DNA of 64,000 nucleotides from the NCBI GenBank assembly GCA_030077755.1, contig JAQJZZ010000018.1, positions 1,674,001 to 1,738,000 on the forward strand. Reading direction: 5' to 3'. The position numbers and the translations under genes were made by a program. Source of the DNA: Filosporella fistucella (Eukaryota; Ascomycota; Leotiomycetes; Helotiales). The notes beneath the pieces were generated by a model, which ran no database searches, was not told where the DNA came from, and saw only the letters and a program-made list of their open reading frames with translations. Below are positions 1 through 10,396 of this stretch, piece by piece (the stretch's first letter is position 1; the number at the start of each line of letters is the position of its first letter).

Positions 1-498
1 TCTCGGTCCAAAAGAGGCTGGACGTGTCGCCGCGTCGGACAAGCTCCGGTGTTGTACATTATTGGCCATAGCCGCTCGATGATGATGCTCTACGGGGGAT
101 GTATGCGCACTTTTCGTAGAGGACATAGATGCCGCCCTGCTGCCACTTCCATTTCCAGTACCATTAACATCCAGCATACTTCGAAGAGGGGCAGGCGATA
201 CTGGTGGCGTATCACCGATATCTAGCATGCTTCGAACAGGAATTGCCCGTGGCGAAGGTGGAACCGCACCATTTGCTCTACCAATGGAAGAGGTCCTACT
301 CGGTATTGGGCTCTCGTCAATATCTAGCATGCTTCGTACCGGCGATTGTGTGTGTGTAAAAGGGGAAGACGCTCGTCCTGAGCCGGTCGAACTGGCAGAT
401 CCTCTTGTGCGCCCAGCAGGTGGGCCTTCCAATAAAGCCAGTACATCTCTCCGTTCCTCATCCAGCATAGACTCCAGTGACATATGCTGATTAGACAT
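1..498 (-). CDS. Low-complexity protein with RSMLD repeats (5' part, runs off window)
   Basis: An open frame runs leftward from an ATG at 498 to the window edge (166 codons, no stop), so the carboxyl end is missing. The protein starts MSNQHMSLESMLDEERRDVL, then becomes Ser/Pro/Arg-rich. The motif RSMLD(I/V) occurs three times, and the amino end carries a related SMLDEE. The repeats are also visible in DNA as near-identical copies around 180, 222 and 325. The segment looks disordered, and regularly spaced short linear motifs suggest repeated docking sites, but that is inference. I do not recognise the family with enough certainty to name it. It should be a real gene because the frame stays open through biased sequence and the repeat is conserved only in this frame. 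The start is the first ATG after upstream stops. Confidence 0.7.
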   Translation of the reverse strand, partial: MSNQHMSLESMLDEERRDVLALLEGPPAGRTRGSASSTGSGRASSPFTHTQSPVRSMLDIDESPIPSRTSSIGRANGAVPPSPRAIPVRSMLDIGDTPPVSPAPLRSMLDVNGTGNGSGSRAASMSSTKSAHTSPVEHHHRAAMANNVQHRSLSDAATRPASFGPR

Positions 499-3062
499 GA
501 TTGCGCTGCCTCTTAAGATTTGTGTTTCGAGGCCTCTTCTCTAATATTCAGGGTTGAACGATGATCTGGGGCAAGTCTCCAGGTTGTGGTAAACAATACT
601 TCGCAGATCGTAATTGGTCTGAGGATTTAGGAGTTCCTCAAGCTCTGGTGGCTAGACGTTATCGATTAATGAACTTTCTGGGTTGCCAAACAAGTTCGAG
701 ATACTGCATTGTGGTGAGAGGGTCCAGTCTTTCGATTCGCGCTCAGGTCATTGCTACAGCCGTGCTGTTGCCTGTAAGTTTAGTGTAACTGCCTACAACC
801 TGGATGCTGGCCGCCGAAGACAATAAATAGTGAAGCTGGAGATCAAGACAATGCGCCTTAGTCGGGGGACGAGGAGTTTGTTTAGGCCACGCGCTGAAAA
901 GAGAATGCGAAGCAGCAGTGGCAGGTTGAGTCGATTTTGTGAGTTGCGCTTGCGATCATAAAAGTTCTGGAACCGGGAGTTGCTGCTGCTGACAGAGGCC
1001 AAGACTCCCGACAAGACTGGCAGGCACGTGCGGAGTTCAGGGAGGTGGTTTATATGAGGCAGGCCAGGGAGAAGGGGTGAGTGGTGCGAGCGAGATGTTC
1101 AAACGACAACGGGCAACAAAACAAATCACGAATGTTGAGTCGAAGAGGGACTGTACTCGTACTTCATAAGGAGTGGAAGGCCGAATTTGTGTGAGGGAGA
1201 GGGAATGTAAGGGCTGGCTGGCTATTCTTTATTCTGCGAGTGGTGAGCTCACTTCTGTGCGTCTGTCTCCGTTCCCTTTGTTCTCTTCTCCAACCCTGTC
1301 CCCTCAAATCGGCTCGTTAGCCTACCTACGGAGCCTGCACCTCACCTCTCAGTGGAGTGCGCGGATGTTCAGCGGCCCAAGCCGACTGGATTATTGGCTA
1401 GCCAGACCTTTTGGGCGTCGAGCGAGGTTGAGGGGAGGTGGAGGGGGAGTCCATGATTCCTTACTGAGTACGCAGGTAAAGCCTGTCCCAAAACCCCAGC
1501 TTGAGATCTAGACTATTTCGGCACTGGCAAAAGCATACTCAGTACAAAGTAGATGCTCTGTACGTACTCAGGCGGAGCTATACATGAAAGTATTGTAGTT
1601 TTTTGTCTGGCTATACAGTCATAGTCTGCTCCCTATCGATCGCTATTACTATGTTTTGCTTTTGGCCTACTGTGACTAACCTATTTATTACCTTCCAAAA
1701 AAGCTTACTGGCAAAAAGGCAAAAAAGGCAGCAAGATGAATGCGACATTGGCTGAAGCTCCTGTCATGCTACAAGTACAATAGCGGTATAACCGCGCTCT
1801 TGGCCTCCCTCCTGATCACCATCACCATCGCAGTACGACCTGGACGGTCTTCGAGTCTTTATCGCAACATGCTTGACTTGACGTGATCAATCATGAAGGA
1901 GAAAACGCCAGCCAAGCCAGACCCCTCTTCAACCCCACAAAACCGAGAAAAACCGGCTCCATATCGATTGTCTTAGTCCTGACCTTAGAGTACCTGCCCA
2001 CGGCATCCATATCAATGATCAATCATCGTGACTACTGACTCTTACCTCTTGGCCAGCATCAATCAGCGTTTGACCTCCGCATGAGCAATTATTCCCTTTT
2101 CCTTTTCCTCTCCTATTCTCAAGATCCCCCTTTAGAGGATCAACAGAGCCACATCCTTTTTTCTCTTTCCCATCAAACGAAAAAGCACCCTCAAAAAAGC
2201 ACTTCCTCCAAACTCCTCCTACGTAACACACCTTTCCTTACCGTCTCCCTTTCACCAGAAAAAAAAAAGAAATACCAGGCTTGTAACACCGCCAACTTGC
2301 CAAGAAACAAAAATCCTCCAAGCTCCCTCATCCTTATCTCGCACTTTCAACATCCCGAACGAAGAAAAGTCCCACTCACATTCCACCATCAACATGTCCT
2401 TGCCCTGTCCCATAAGGAGGGTATGCCCTTCCGTTCCCTAAAGCTTACCCGTCCGTCGCCAGGAAATTATTCTGCATCGTCGTCTTGGCTGTGCATTTCC
2501 AGCTGAAAAATAATGGCGTGGCTACTCTCTATTCGTGGGTACATAGTTCCTGAGAGCTGCATCCAAGCTTTCCTCTAAATACCCTAGAATCTGCTGATGC
2601 CGAGACGAAAACACCTTATTATCTCAACGTGAACGTGAGTCGGAGAGCAGACAAACTTGGTGTGGCACAAAAAGAATGATGCTTAGATAGCTGTGTAACA
2701 TTGATAACTCTGCGTAACGGCCCGGGTACCTTGGAACCTTGAAGGCTGACTCTGCATCGCGTGCTCTCCGCCATCCGAATCTCCAATAAGCTTTGCACGT
2801 GTGTTCCATGATATCACATTCTTGCATTGCGGTTAATACCAAATCTTACATATCACATATCCAAATACAGTACTTTTGACTCCTTGCGCCATCTCAGACT
2901 CCCCAGGCTGTCGGGACAAGCCGTTTGGTTGGAATGAGCACATAAAAAGGAACCGAGGACATTGTTATACACCGCCGAAGACGGAGTCATATACTTTGGC
3001 ATTCTTTGCCTGTCTTGCCTGTTTTGGAATACAATATGATACAGTAACGGACATCCCCTCCA
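499..3062. other. Gene-free stretch upstream of the RSMLD-repeat gene
   Basis: I see no convincing gene. The stretch should hold the promoter and leader of the minus-strand RSMLD gene and the 3' end of the uS7 gene. It has an A-rich patch near 1697-1735 and a pyrimidine-rich tract at about 2080-2260. Open frames here are short and lack recognisable domains or splice partners. Confidence 0.5.
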
Positions 3063-4238
3063 TTACATCCTCCTACCACCTGGTTTGTAATTTAAGTTTG
3101 CTCTCGCTGAAGTTCCGGTCTTGTGTATCAGCTCCCGTTTTGACCAAACATTACTCCTTCCTTCTACCACACTGATGATCTCATCTGCGAATCTCTGGGC
3201 GAAAAGACCTCGGCCGCTGCCTCTTGATGTTTTCTTATTCGCAGCGTCCAAAATCCATTTCACCGCCACACGTCTCCGTTGCCTCAGACCAAGTGGTACT
3301 GGAATTTGTAATGCAGCTCCACCACCTGCAGCACCTCTTTGAGAACGGATTCGAAGTAGAGGAGCAACAGAATCAATAGCGACTGTGAGGTAACCGACGG
3401 GGTTCAATGGTAAGTGAGATGGAGGAGGGGCACCGGGGAGTAAAGGACGAGAAGGACTCGGTGTTGGTGGAGGGGCTGTTCGTAGCTGATTTAAAATGAA
3501 TGACATGTTCTGTAACCACGAATCTTGTCAACAAGAAGTTCCCAAATAGCTATTTCTGCGCAGCAAAGGACCGCAGAATGAAAAATGTAGGACTGACGAG
3601 CCTACCCTTTGGGCAACACTCAATTTGCCATGCTTCATAAGAAGATTTGTAACTTGGGATACAACAGGGTCATATCTGTATTTCAAATTTCCATCGGAAG
3701 GTAATGGTAGATCTGGAAGGCCAAATTTGTGGCCCAGGTTCACAGGATCTGTGCCATGGCCACCTTCCGCGATATTTTGGATTTGTCCCAGAGCTAACAA
3801 GTTTGCGAACGTGGTTCCTGCGTCAGCCTTCTTATCTGTCAATTCCTCCTTGATGACTTCAGGTGCATTCTCTATGCTCTTTTCGTCGCGTTTGATGATC
3901 TATTAAAGGGTCAGATGGATCGTTCCTCTAAAATAATGATGTCATGAGGGCTATTCCTATTAACATGGAAAATAGAAGCGTACCTCTTGCACAGGTGTCC
4001 CTTGGCTCAGATCAGGCGTAGTCTCTCCCATTGATTTGCCTATGTCTACAGCTTCTTCGCTGACATGGCCAAGGACATCTTTGTTTGGGCCTCTTGCTGG
4101 TTTTGGATCTTTCTCATCTGCGAAGCCTCTCCTCGAAACAGCCCGAATCGAGATGTGGGGTTGATATGAGGCAATTGATGGCCTTGATCGTATAGCAAGC
4201 GATCGGCTTGCGCGACAGAGGTTTAATCGAGGAGGCAT
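3063..4238 (-). CDS. RSM7: Mitochondrial small-subunit ribosomal protein uS7m
   Basis: A three-exon model, complement of 3063-3509, 3606-3899 and 3984-4238, gives 331 residues; all junctions are phase 0 with GTAC/GTAG donors and AG acceptors. The amino end is Arg/Ser-rich and free of acidic residues until FADEKD, as expected of a mitochondrial targeting peptide. The carboxyl half matches the S7 family: VSQVTNLLMKHGKLSVAQR, then a Pro-rich insert, VGYLTVAIDSVAPLLRIRS, a basic RRRVAVKWILDAA segment, and the terminal RELIHKTGTSARAN. uS7 binds the 3' domain of small-subunit rRNA and forms part of the mRNA exit region. At 331 residues it is longer than bacterial S7 (about 155), mainly through its amino-terminal extension, as usual for fungal uS7m. 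Confidence 0.95.
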
Positions 4239-4900
4239 GTTGGCTATGGTGGTCGAGATATGTCGTCGTCAAAATAGTTCATCAACGCTTCCGAATTTGA
4301 ACTATCTTTTGAGCCTAAGGCATAAGCACAGCATCAGGCATCAATATTTTTTTCTGGTAGTACAAGTGATGGCGGCAGGGTTTGAGTAACTACTTTCAAG
4401 GTACATCGCTGTACCTGTTTTCAGAAATCCGGGATATTGAAATCCTTGTATGACTTGAGTGCTCTTCCTGCATTAAAATTCTCTTCCTCCAGGTCAGATC
4501 ACGCCGCACAAGTCGCATTCTATTTCACCTTTTGAAAACCATAGCAATTCAATAAAAATCAAGACAGCTTTATCCAGGTATGAGGCTTTCGAAATCAGTC
4601 AATATAGGTATTATTAACTAGATTCTGGCAAATTTCTAAGAAATTAAGGATACCAAGGAAGTCTAGTAATTTTCCGTTCCATACTTTTGAAGGAAGTGAT
4701 CAATATCCGAAGAGCATCTGTCAACTCCAGCGCCTTCGCCGTCCTGTGAAGATTGTAGCAAACCCGACGCCTAAAGCCACTCGCGTTGCGCCATCCCATG
4801 CTGTACCAGACCATTGGTAACCCTTTATAATCTTCATATCCTACAGGCCAATCCGCCAAATTCGTGCAAGTTCGCAGCTGTTTTGTATGGCGAGATGGTT
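4239..4900. other. Intergenic gap between uS7m and the dsRBD gene
   Basis: No gene seen. It should hold the uS7m promoter and the 3' end of the dsRBD gene. An 87-codon minus frame at 4644-4907 overlaps the end of the dsRBD gene and shows no domain. Confidence 0.5.
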
Positions 4901-5298
4901 CTACCACCCTGTTCGACTCTGTGATGGGGAGCTTGGTGTTGATCCATTGAGATGCTTCAATGCTACCTCTGCGGCATCCTCCTTTGCGTTGTTGACATGT
5001 TGTCCATCATACCAGAATCTGGCTGGTATATTTTGTCCTTGTACCGTAACCGTGCTTGACCAAGCAGTACGCCCTCCTTCAAACATATAAGTCAATTGAC
5101 GTTCCCTGAAGCAATTGAGAGTAAGAGACCCATACCTCGTCTGTCTGACATGATTTGGAACACAGGAGGATGGATCTGAGCCTCACGACACTTCTCTGTT
5201 CATGGTCAGTGGTGCCATTGACTCGGTTTGAGATTGCCCTTACCCTCGAGTCTTTCCTGCCAGGTTGCGGCGCCAGAGCTGTAGCTTGAATACGACAT
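4901..5298 (-). CDS. Small protein that is a single dsRNA-binding domain
   Basis: Three exons, complement of 4901-5076, 5136-5195 and 5244-5298, give 96 residues. Junction phases agree (1, then 1) with donors GTAAGG and GTATGG. The body reads as one double-stranded-RNA-binding fold: helix 1 WQERLEEKCREAQI, a beta region with WSSTVTVQGQNIPARFWYDG, and the carboxyl helix with NAKEDAAEVALKHL. The last motif is the diagnostic K-x-AK-x-x-AA-x-x-AL pattern of DRBM proteins, with Lys replaced by Asn-Ala-Lys. No second domain is present, so it is a stand-alone dsRBD of the kind seen in filamentous fungi. RNA binding is inferred from the fold; partners are unknown. The start at 5298 is chosen because it splices cleanly into the domain. 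Confidence 0.8.
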
Positions 5299-7922
5299 AC
5301 TTGTCGATCTTTCTGAGAAGAGAGGGAGTGGAGAGCTTATGTATAGCTGGAGATGCGGAGCCGAAACAGTGGAGGTGCGGGACCGGATATGGCGTTATGC
5401 TCTGCAGAAGCGGTGGCTCGATGGAGTTCTTATAAGTAGCTAGAGCTGTTGAAGAGTACTTGACAGGAGTTGGTGTGTAGCAATGAGGTGGCAGTCGGAC
5501 TATGAAGAGAAATGAAGAAAAGCTTGCTGCGTTTGCACATCAGTCGATGCAACTGCAACACGGCAGCTAGACTCAAGTCTGTTTCGGCATAATGCATCTG
5601 AACAGATGGAGGAACATATTCAAAGAAGTAACGTCGATCACCCGAAAAAACATAGGGCCGTGTGTGCTGTCTCCATCTGTGGCATACCACAAATCATGTA
5701 CGACCATACCGAATGACCATCGGTAAGATGGGCAAAAGCAAATATGGGCTTCATACAGGAATATACTAGTGGTGATGCAAAGCCAGCGCTACAGACTCTT
5801 ACAGCTTGCTGCAGATGGGCACCATCATGGGACTGTGAGAAAAGAGGGTCGAGTTGGGCAGGTGCGGAATGAGCAGTAAGGCGTGGAGAGGGGGTGGATT
5901 GGGGGAATTGATAGGAGAGTGAAGTCTCATATCAAGAGCCCAATAAGAACAACATTAGATGACAAACCTGCACGTAGACGCATGTAGGACAGCCAAAGTA
6001 CCAATACATTTTGTGCTAGGGCGGAGAGCACCCATTGTTAGGTGGTTGGTTCCATTAGACTTGATGTATCTCTTTTTTTTCGCTCGTAATTTCGTTGCTG
6101 TTTTGGAGGCGGCGACGTTTGCTTTTGTGAAGAGAAGAAAAACCAAAACCACGGTTCGTTTGTGTCGTTGACCCCGAAGGAGCTTTTTTTTTGTCAAACA
6201 CCAAGTGCGCGGAGATGAAATCAAATCAAAGGTCTACGCTACACTGGACGTGCTCTGGACCCAATAAGAAAAGCCCGCTTGTTGGACGAATCTCTCGAGG
6301 TTAGGTACACGGGATCTGGATGTGTAATAGAAGCTGATTTTATGTGCCTCTGTATGTCGGGCTGTGTCGCCAATATCTGGTGCAACTGATACGTCGCACA
6401 CTCTCGATCGAGCTACACTGCAACTGCAGGAACGGGTGGCTACATGTTAAAAATACGACGAACTGTATGTATGTATTCTCAGGGAAACTCCTTGATTGGG
6501 TTGCGGAGAAACCCTTGGACTTGTGACCAGTGAAGCAAAGGCCAGTCGAAGTCGAAGCAATCAGCCCTGCGACTTGCATCGCAATCTGATCACCTTGTCG
6601 GTATCTACCATCGTGATCAACAGTCTCTCACCGCTTTGCCAATCTGCACCAACGAACCCGACAGAATGGCCACCAAACGTCGAAGGCATTGAGAAAAAAG
6701 AAGAAAACCCGCCCGGTCCCATGGTCTGACCATTGTGAACTCGCAAGCTGATTGATATCTGTGGGAGAAGAGGAGAAAGGACCGGGAGGTCTCAACGCGC
6801 GCCTCTACTTGCCCGTCTTGACCTGCCCGACAGACTGGTCCTTTGTCTCAGGGGCAGTGGAGGTGTTGTCAGATGAGAAGAGCCTTTGGAAAGCATGCCA
6901 TTGAGTATCGGGAGCTTGCACAATGAGCCAGTCGGAATATGCGCAATGTCTAGAAGCCACAGGTTCTCAGCCAGTCCACTCAGAATCGAAACACCACAAT
7001 TGGCATTGGGAATTATCCATGATACACAACCTCTATACTGGAGGCCTCAATCAGCCGGGACGTTGATAAGAATTGAAGGATTGCCCTCGTGGCGAGTTGA
7101 GAGCAGGCCAAGTCGTAGATTTGCAGCCTTGTTTCGTCCTCGACAGCCTCGCTATAACCGACCAGCGCATAAGTCAGCATTGCTGCCCAAGTGATACAGC
7201 CTTCTTCTTTTGGATTTGAAAACTTGGTTAGAGATATGAGTTTACGGGAGGACAGCATATGCGAGTATATCGAACGGATGATCTATCCCAGCCAGGGACA
7301 TTTCCAGTTGAGATTATATTGTCCGGTGTGACATTGAACATCAATTGGAAATCGAAGATGAGATGAAGTATAAGTCGCCGAAGGTTCGTAGTACGAGAGT
7401 GTGTACAGGACTACAAACATTTAGGATGAATTGAATCTTTGGCTAGCCTGTTTTCACATGATTGCTACCATGATGAACTCCCTCAGGCTGTTGTACAGAA
7501 TGAGATCATTTATCCCGGGTATGTCCCCCGCCTACCGGTTTTGTTGCGCTATAGCCTTGGTGTTGAAATAGTCTTTCACAGCTTGCACTTTAGAGAGGAG
7601 TGAGAGCCGAGCTCCAGAATCCAGTCCCTGATTACTCATCGAGATTAGCTTTGCTCTGTTCCATTGAAACTTCTATTGCTAATGTTGCCTCCACTCTCAC
7701 CAGTCACAAGTGAATTACCGATGATGCCTCGGCTTTCTCTAACAACCCTGGCAATCCGGGGCAGTGTGGGGGAGCTGACACTTTTTGAATCCAAACTAAC
7801 ACTTTACCTACTGAATACAACCAGCTGATTAGAAAAGATTGTCAATAAGATAGAATAGAACCCTTTCTCTTTAATACCATCATTCGATAATTTCCAGATA
7901 CGCAACCTCATCTGCAGCAAAC
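5299..7922. other. 2.6-kb gene-free stretch
   Basis: Divergent promoter region between the dsRBD gene and the nitronate monooxygenase gene. Frames here are short (under about 105 codons), overlap on both strands and have no domains. T runs occur near 6068 and 6184. A non-coding transcript is possible, but nothing in the sequence proves it. Confidence 0.45.
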
Positions 7923-9022
7923 ATGCCTTTCAACACGAAATTGACGAGAGCCCTGGGAATCAAGGGCAAGTTTAGAATCATATCCTGTCAGCCCGAGCGA
8001 AATACTGACATCTGCCCTCACAGTCCCTGTTGTACAAGGTGGCATGCAATGGGTTGGATATGCTGAACTTGCATCTGCGGTTAGCAACGCTGGTGGATTG
8101 GGTATTCTCACTGCGCTCACACAACCAACTCCTGAGGACCTGCGAAAAGAGATCCGAAAATGCAAGACCATGACAGACAAGCCTTTTGGTGTCAATATCA
8201 CTCTCCTACCTTCTATGAATACCCCCGACTACGGAGCATATGCACAAGTGGCTATTGATGAGGGGATCAAGGTTGTCGAGACGGCTGGAAACAGTCCAGG
8301 GCCGGTCATCAAGCAACTGAAAGCTGTTGGAATCATAATTCTCCACAAATGCACAACAATCAGACACGCACAAAGCGCAATTAATCTTGGTGTGGATTTC
8401 CTGAGTATCGATGGTTTTGAGTGTGCCGGACATGTTGGCGAAACCGATATCACAAATTTCATCCTTCTCAGTCGGGCACGGCAATCACTGAAAGTACCAT
8501 TTATTGCCTCCGGTGGCTTTGCAGACGGACAAGGCTTAGCTGCGGCATTGAGCTTAGGTGCAGAGGGTATCAATATGGGCACTCGATTTATGTGTACCGT
8601 TGAAGCACCCATCCACTTGAAAATCAAGGAAGAAATCGTCAAGGCTCAAGAGACGGACACTGAGCTTGTTCTCCGAAGATGGAAGAATACGAGTCGGTTG
8701 TACAAGAACAAGGTGACTGAAGCTGCAGTAAAAATTGAGAAGGAGAGCACGACTGGTAAATTTGAAGAAGTAGCTCCATATGTGAGCGGAAAGAGAGGGA
8801 GAGAGGTCTTCATTAATGGAGATCCAGATTATGGAGTGAGTACCATATATGTTCCATATCGAAACACTTGTTAACATCAATTAGGTCTGGACTGCAGGTC
8901 AGGTTATTGGGTTGATTCATGATATCCCAACGTGCGATGAGTTAGTGAAGAGAATTGAGAGAGAAGCGGAGGAGACATTGAACAAGGCGTCTGCACTCAT
9001 TATACCTGCAAGCAAGCTATGA
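7923..9022 (+). CDS. Nitronate monooxygenase (2-nitropropane dioxygenase family)
   Basis: Exons 7923-7965, 8024-8835 and 8885-9022 encode 330 residues. This FMN-dependent TIM-barrel enzyme oxidises alkyl nitronates to carbonyl compounds and nitrite. Family features: LGIK-V-PVVQGGMQWVG at the amino end (flavin region), SNAGGLGILTAL, the PFGVNITLLP strand, the active-site DGFECAGHVGE with the catalytic-type His near residue 151, and phosphate-binding IASGGFADG followed by LGAEGINMGTRF. Length fits the family (320-380). Intron 1 (7966-8023) must be a GC-AG intron: GCAAGT is the only donor that restores the highly conserved IK-VPVVQGG junction. Intron 2 uses GTGAGT. A role in nitro-compound detoxification (for example 3-nitropropionate or nitroalkane) is known for the family and inferred here. 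Confidence 0.95.
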
Positions 9023-9160
9023 TTGTACAATAGACAATGAAGCCATTCCTCTGATTACAGATGATGTTGATTGACATGGATAGTTCTTTGCCGTCAATCT
9101 GACTATTCTTCCGGGCCACCATTCTAATTGGAACTGTTTCCTCTCGTCCTCAGGCCGTTC
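9023..9160. other. Short spacer after the nitronate monooxygenase gene
   Basis: Nothing recognised. It holds the 3' end of the upstream gene and leads into the palindrome at 9161. Confidence 0.4.
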
Positions 9161-9182
9161 GCTGAGTCGTCGACGACTCAGC
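9161..9182. promoter_or_regulatory. Perfect 22-bp palindrome with inverted TGAGTCG half-sites
   Basis: The 22 bases read identically on both strands. Each arm holds TGAGTCG, one base from the Gcn4/CPC1/AP-1 core TGAGTCA, and the centre is GTCGAC. It lies just upstream of the probable spliced transcript starting near 9180. A dimeric bZIP-type site is plausible, but binding is inference. Confidence 0.35.
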
Positions 9183-10350
9183 ACACAAAAGATCATTTCA
9201 AAATATTCCCATTGCGTCCGTCCTTCTATTTTCAATCATCACCAAACAATCTTCGAACGACACCACACAACATCGTCAATCAAGGTTCGTTCCTCACTCC
9301 CGCCCTATGAATATCAATACTCAATGTCGAATTAGACATTTAATAGCGAATCGGAAGCTTAGCATGAACAGTATCATCTAACAATGTCTCTATAGATATC
9401 TCGCGAGCCCAGAGAACTCCCCCTCTATCTTCTCCTTAATTTATGTACCATCTCCTCTCGATTCTACCTCTTGGTGGGAATAGATACTCCCTCCAATCGC
9501 CATCGCGGCGTCACGCACCTCGCTCGTGTCCAAGGTATGTATTCCAGCTCATGATTCCTCCTCTCTCTACCATACTAACAAGTAACAGTGACTTTCTTTT
9601 TGGTTGCACTTCCATTTCTGGCATTGATGCCAATCGCTTCTAGCGATCTCTGAGAAAAGGTACGACATGCATATTCCGATCTGTCGATGGCCTTGGGAGT
9701 ACATCATACATGTGCTGACCTAGCTACTGGCTATACAGACGATGTCGATTCAGACCATGATGGCGGGAGTGGAGTGGTGCCCATATTCAACCTTCAAACC
9801 CTAATGGCTTACGACATTTCGCCAACCCTCCACTCCTGCCATCGCAACTTAAGCACTTCGAGGGGCCATCACACCCCTGGATGGCGAGGTGAGTAACTAT
9901 CTAAATCATATTGAAAAAAATGAAGGAGAATCATTCTTAACAAGTACGTGCTTGTAGGTTTCCATCCAGGTGGTGGTAGACATGTTGAGTTCGTCACCGG
10001 TTTAGACTGGTGCATCTTTGGATGCGACCAGAAGTTATGTTCTTACGATGTCAGTTCTGTCCTTCTTCCGTGGCCCTGTTCATCTGAAACAAATGGGTGA
10101 GTGTGGAGTCTATTGTACGAGTAGGGTGGGTTGTTGTGCTGTTGAAGTGTTGGAGTATTGTCCAGTGGCTGGGTGGAGTCTTTGTAGAGAGGTGTGTCTG
10201 CGTTCTCTGTTTGTGTCTGTATTTATTGGTCTCTGTATTTGGCTTGTGTTTGATTGTAATTGTACTGTTTGAGTAATACCTAAAATGAATCCCCCAACAG
10301 ATCTTCAAAATCACTCCATCGCTGATTCCAAGTGCTCTGAAAATCAATAA
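9183..10350 (+). other. Probable spliced transcript with a small Cys-containing frame
   Basis: Five well-formed candidate introns lie in line: 9285-9395, 9535-9588, 9660-9738, 9889-9957 and 10097-10300, with donors GTTCGT, GTATGT, GTACGA, GTGAGT and GTGAGT. Intron 2 has an alternative TAG acceptor near 9641. The best frame starts at an internal ATG at 9804 and, across introns 4 and 5, encodes 82 residues. It contains a Gly/His segment and a Cys cluster, LDWCIFGCDQKLCS, followed by PWPCSSE. A longer start at 9687 would lie inside intron 3. Upstream exons carry stops in this frame, so this may be a long leader plus small protein, or a non-coding RNA. I recognise no family; the Cys spacing vaguely recalls small fungal zinc-binding proteins, which I would not rely on. 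Confidence 0.35.
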
Positions 10351-10396
10351 TCATTATTTCTCTATATATCTACCTCACTCCATTTCTTCCTGTCTC

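Noticed and set aside
1173..1511. 112-codon plus-strand frame
   Set aside because: No domain, no splice partners, odd composition; lies in the leader region of the RSMLD gene.
2081..2506. 141-codon plus-strand frame
   Set aside because: Low-complexity Ser/Pro/Lys sequence produced by a pyrimidine-rich tract; no family resemblance.
4644..4907. 87-codon minus frame downstream of the dsRBD gene
   Set aside because: In another frame and overlapping the dsRBD stop; no domain and no splice that joins it to the gene.
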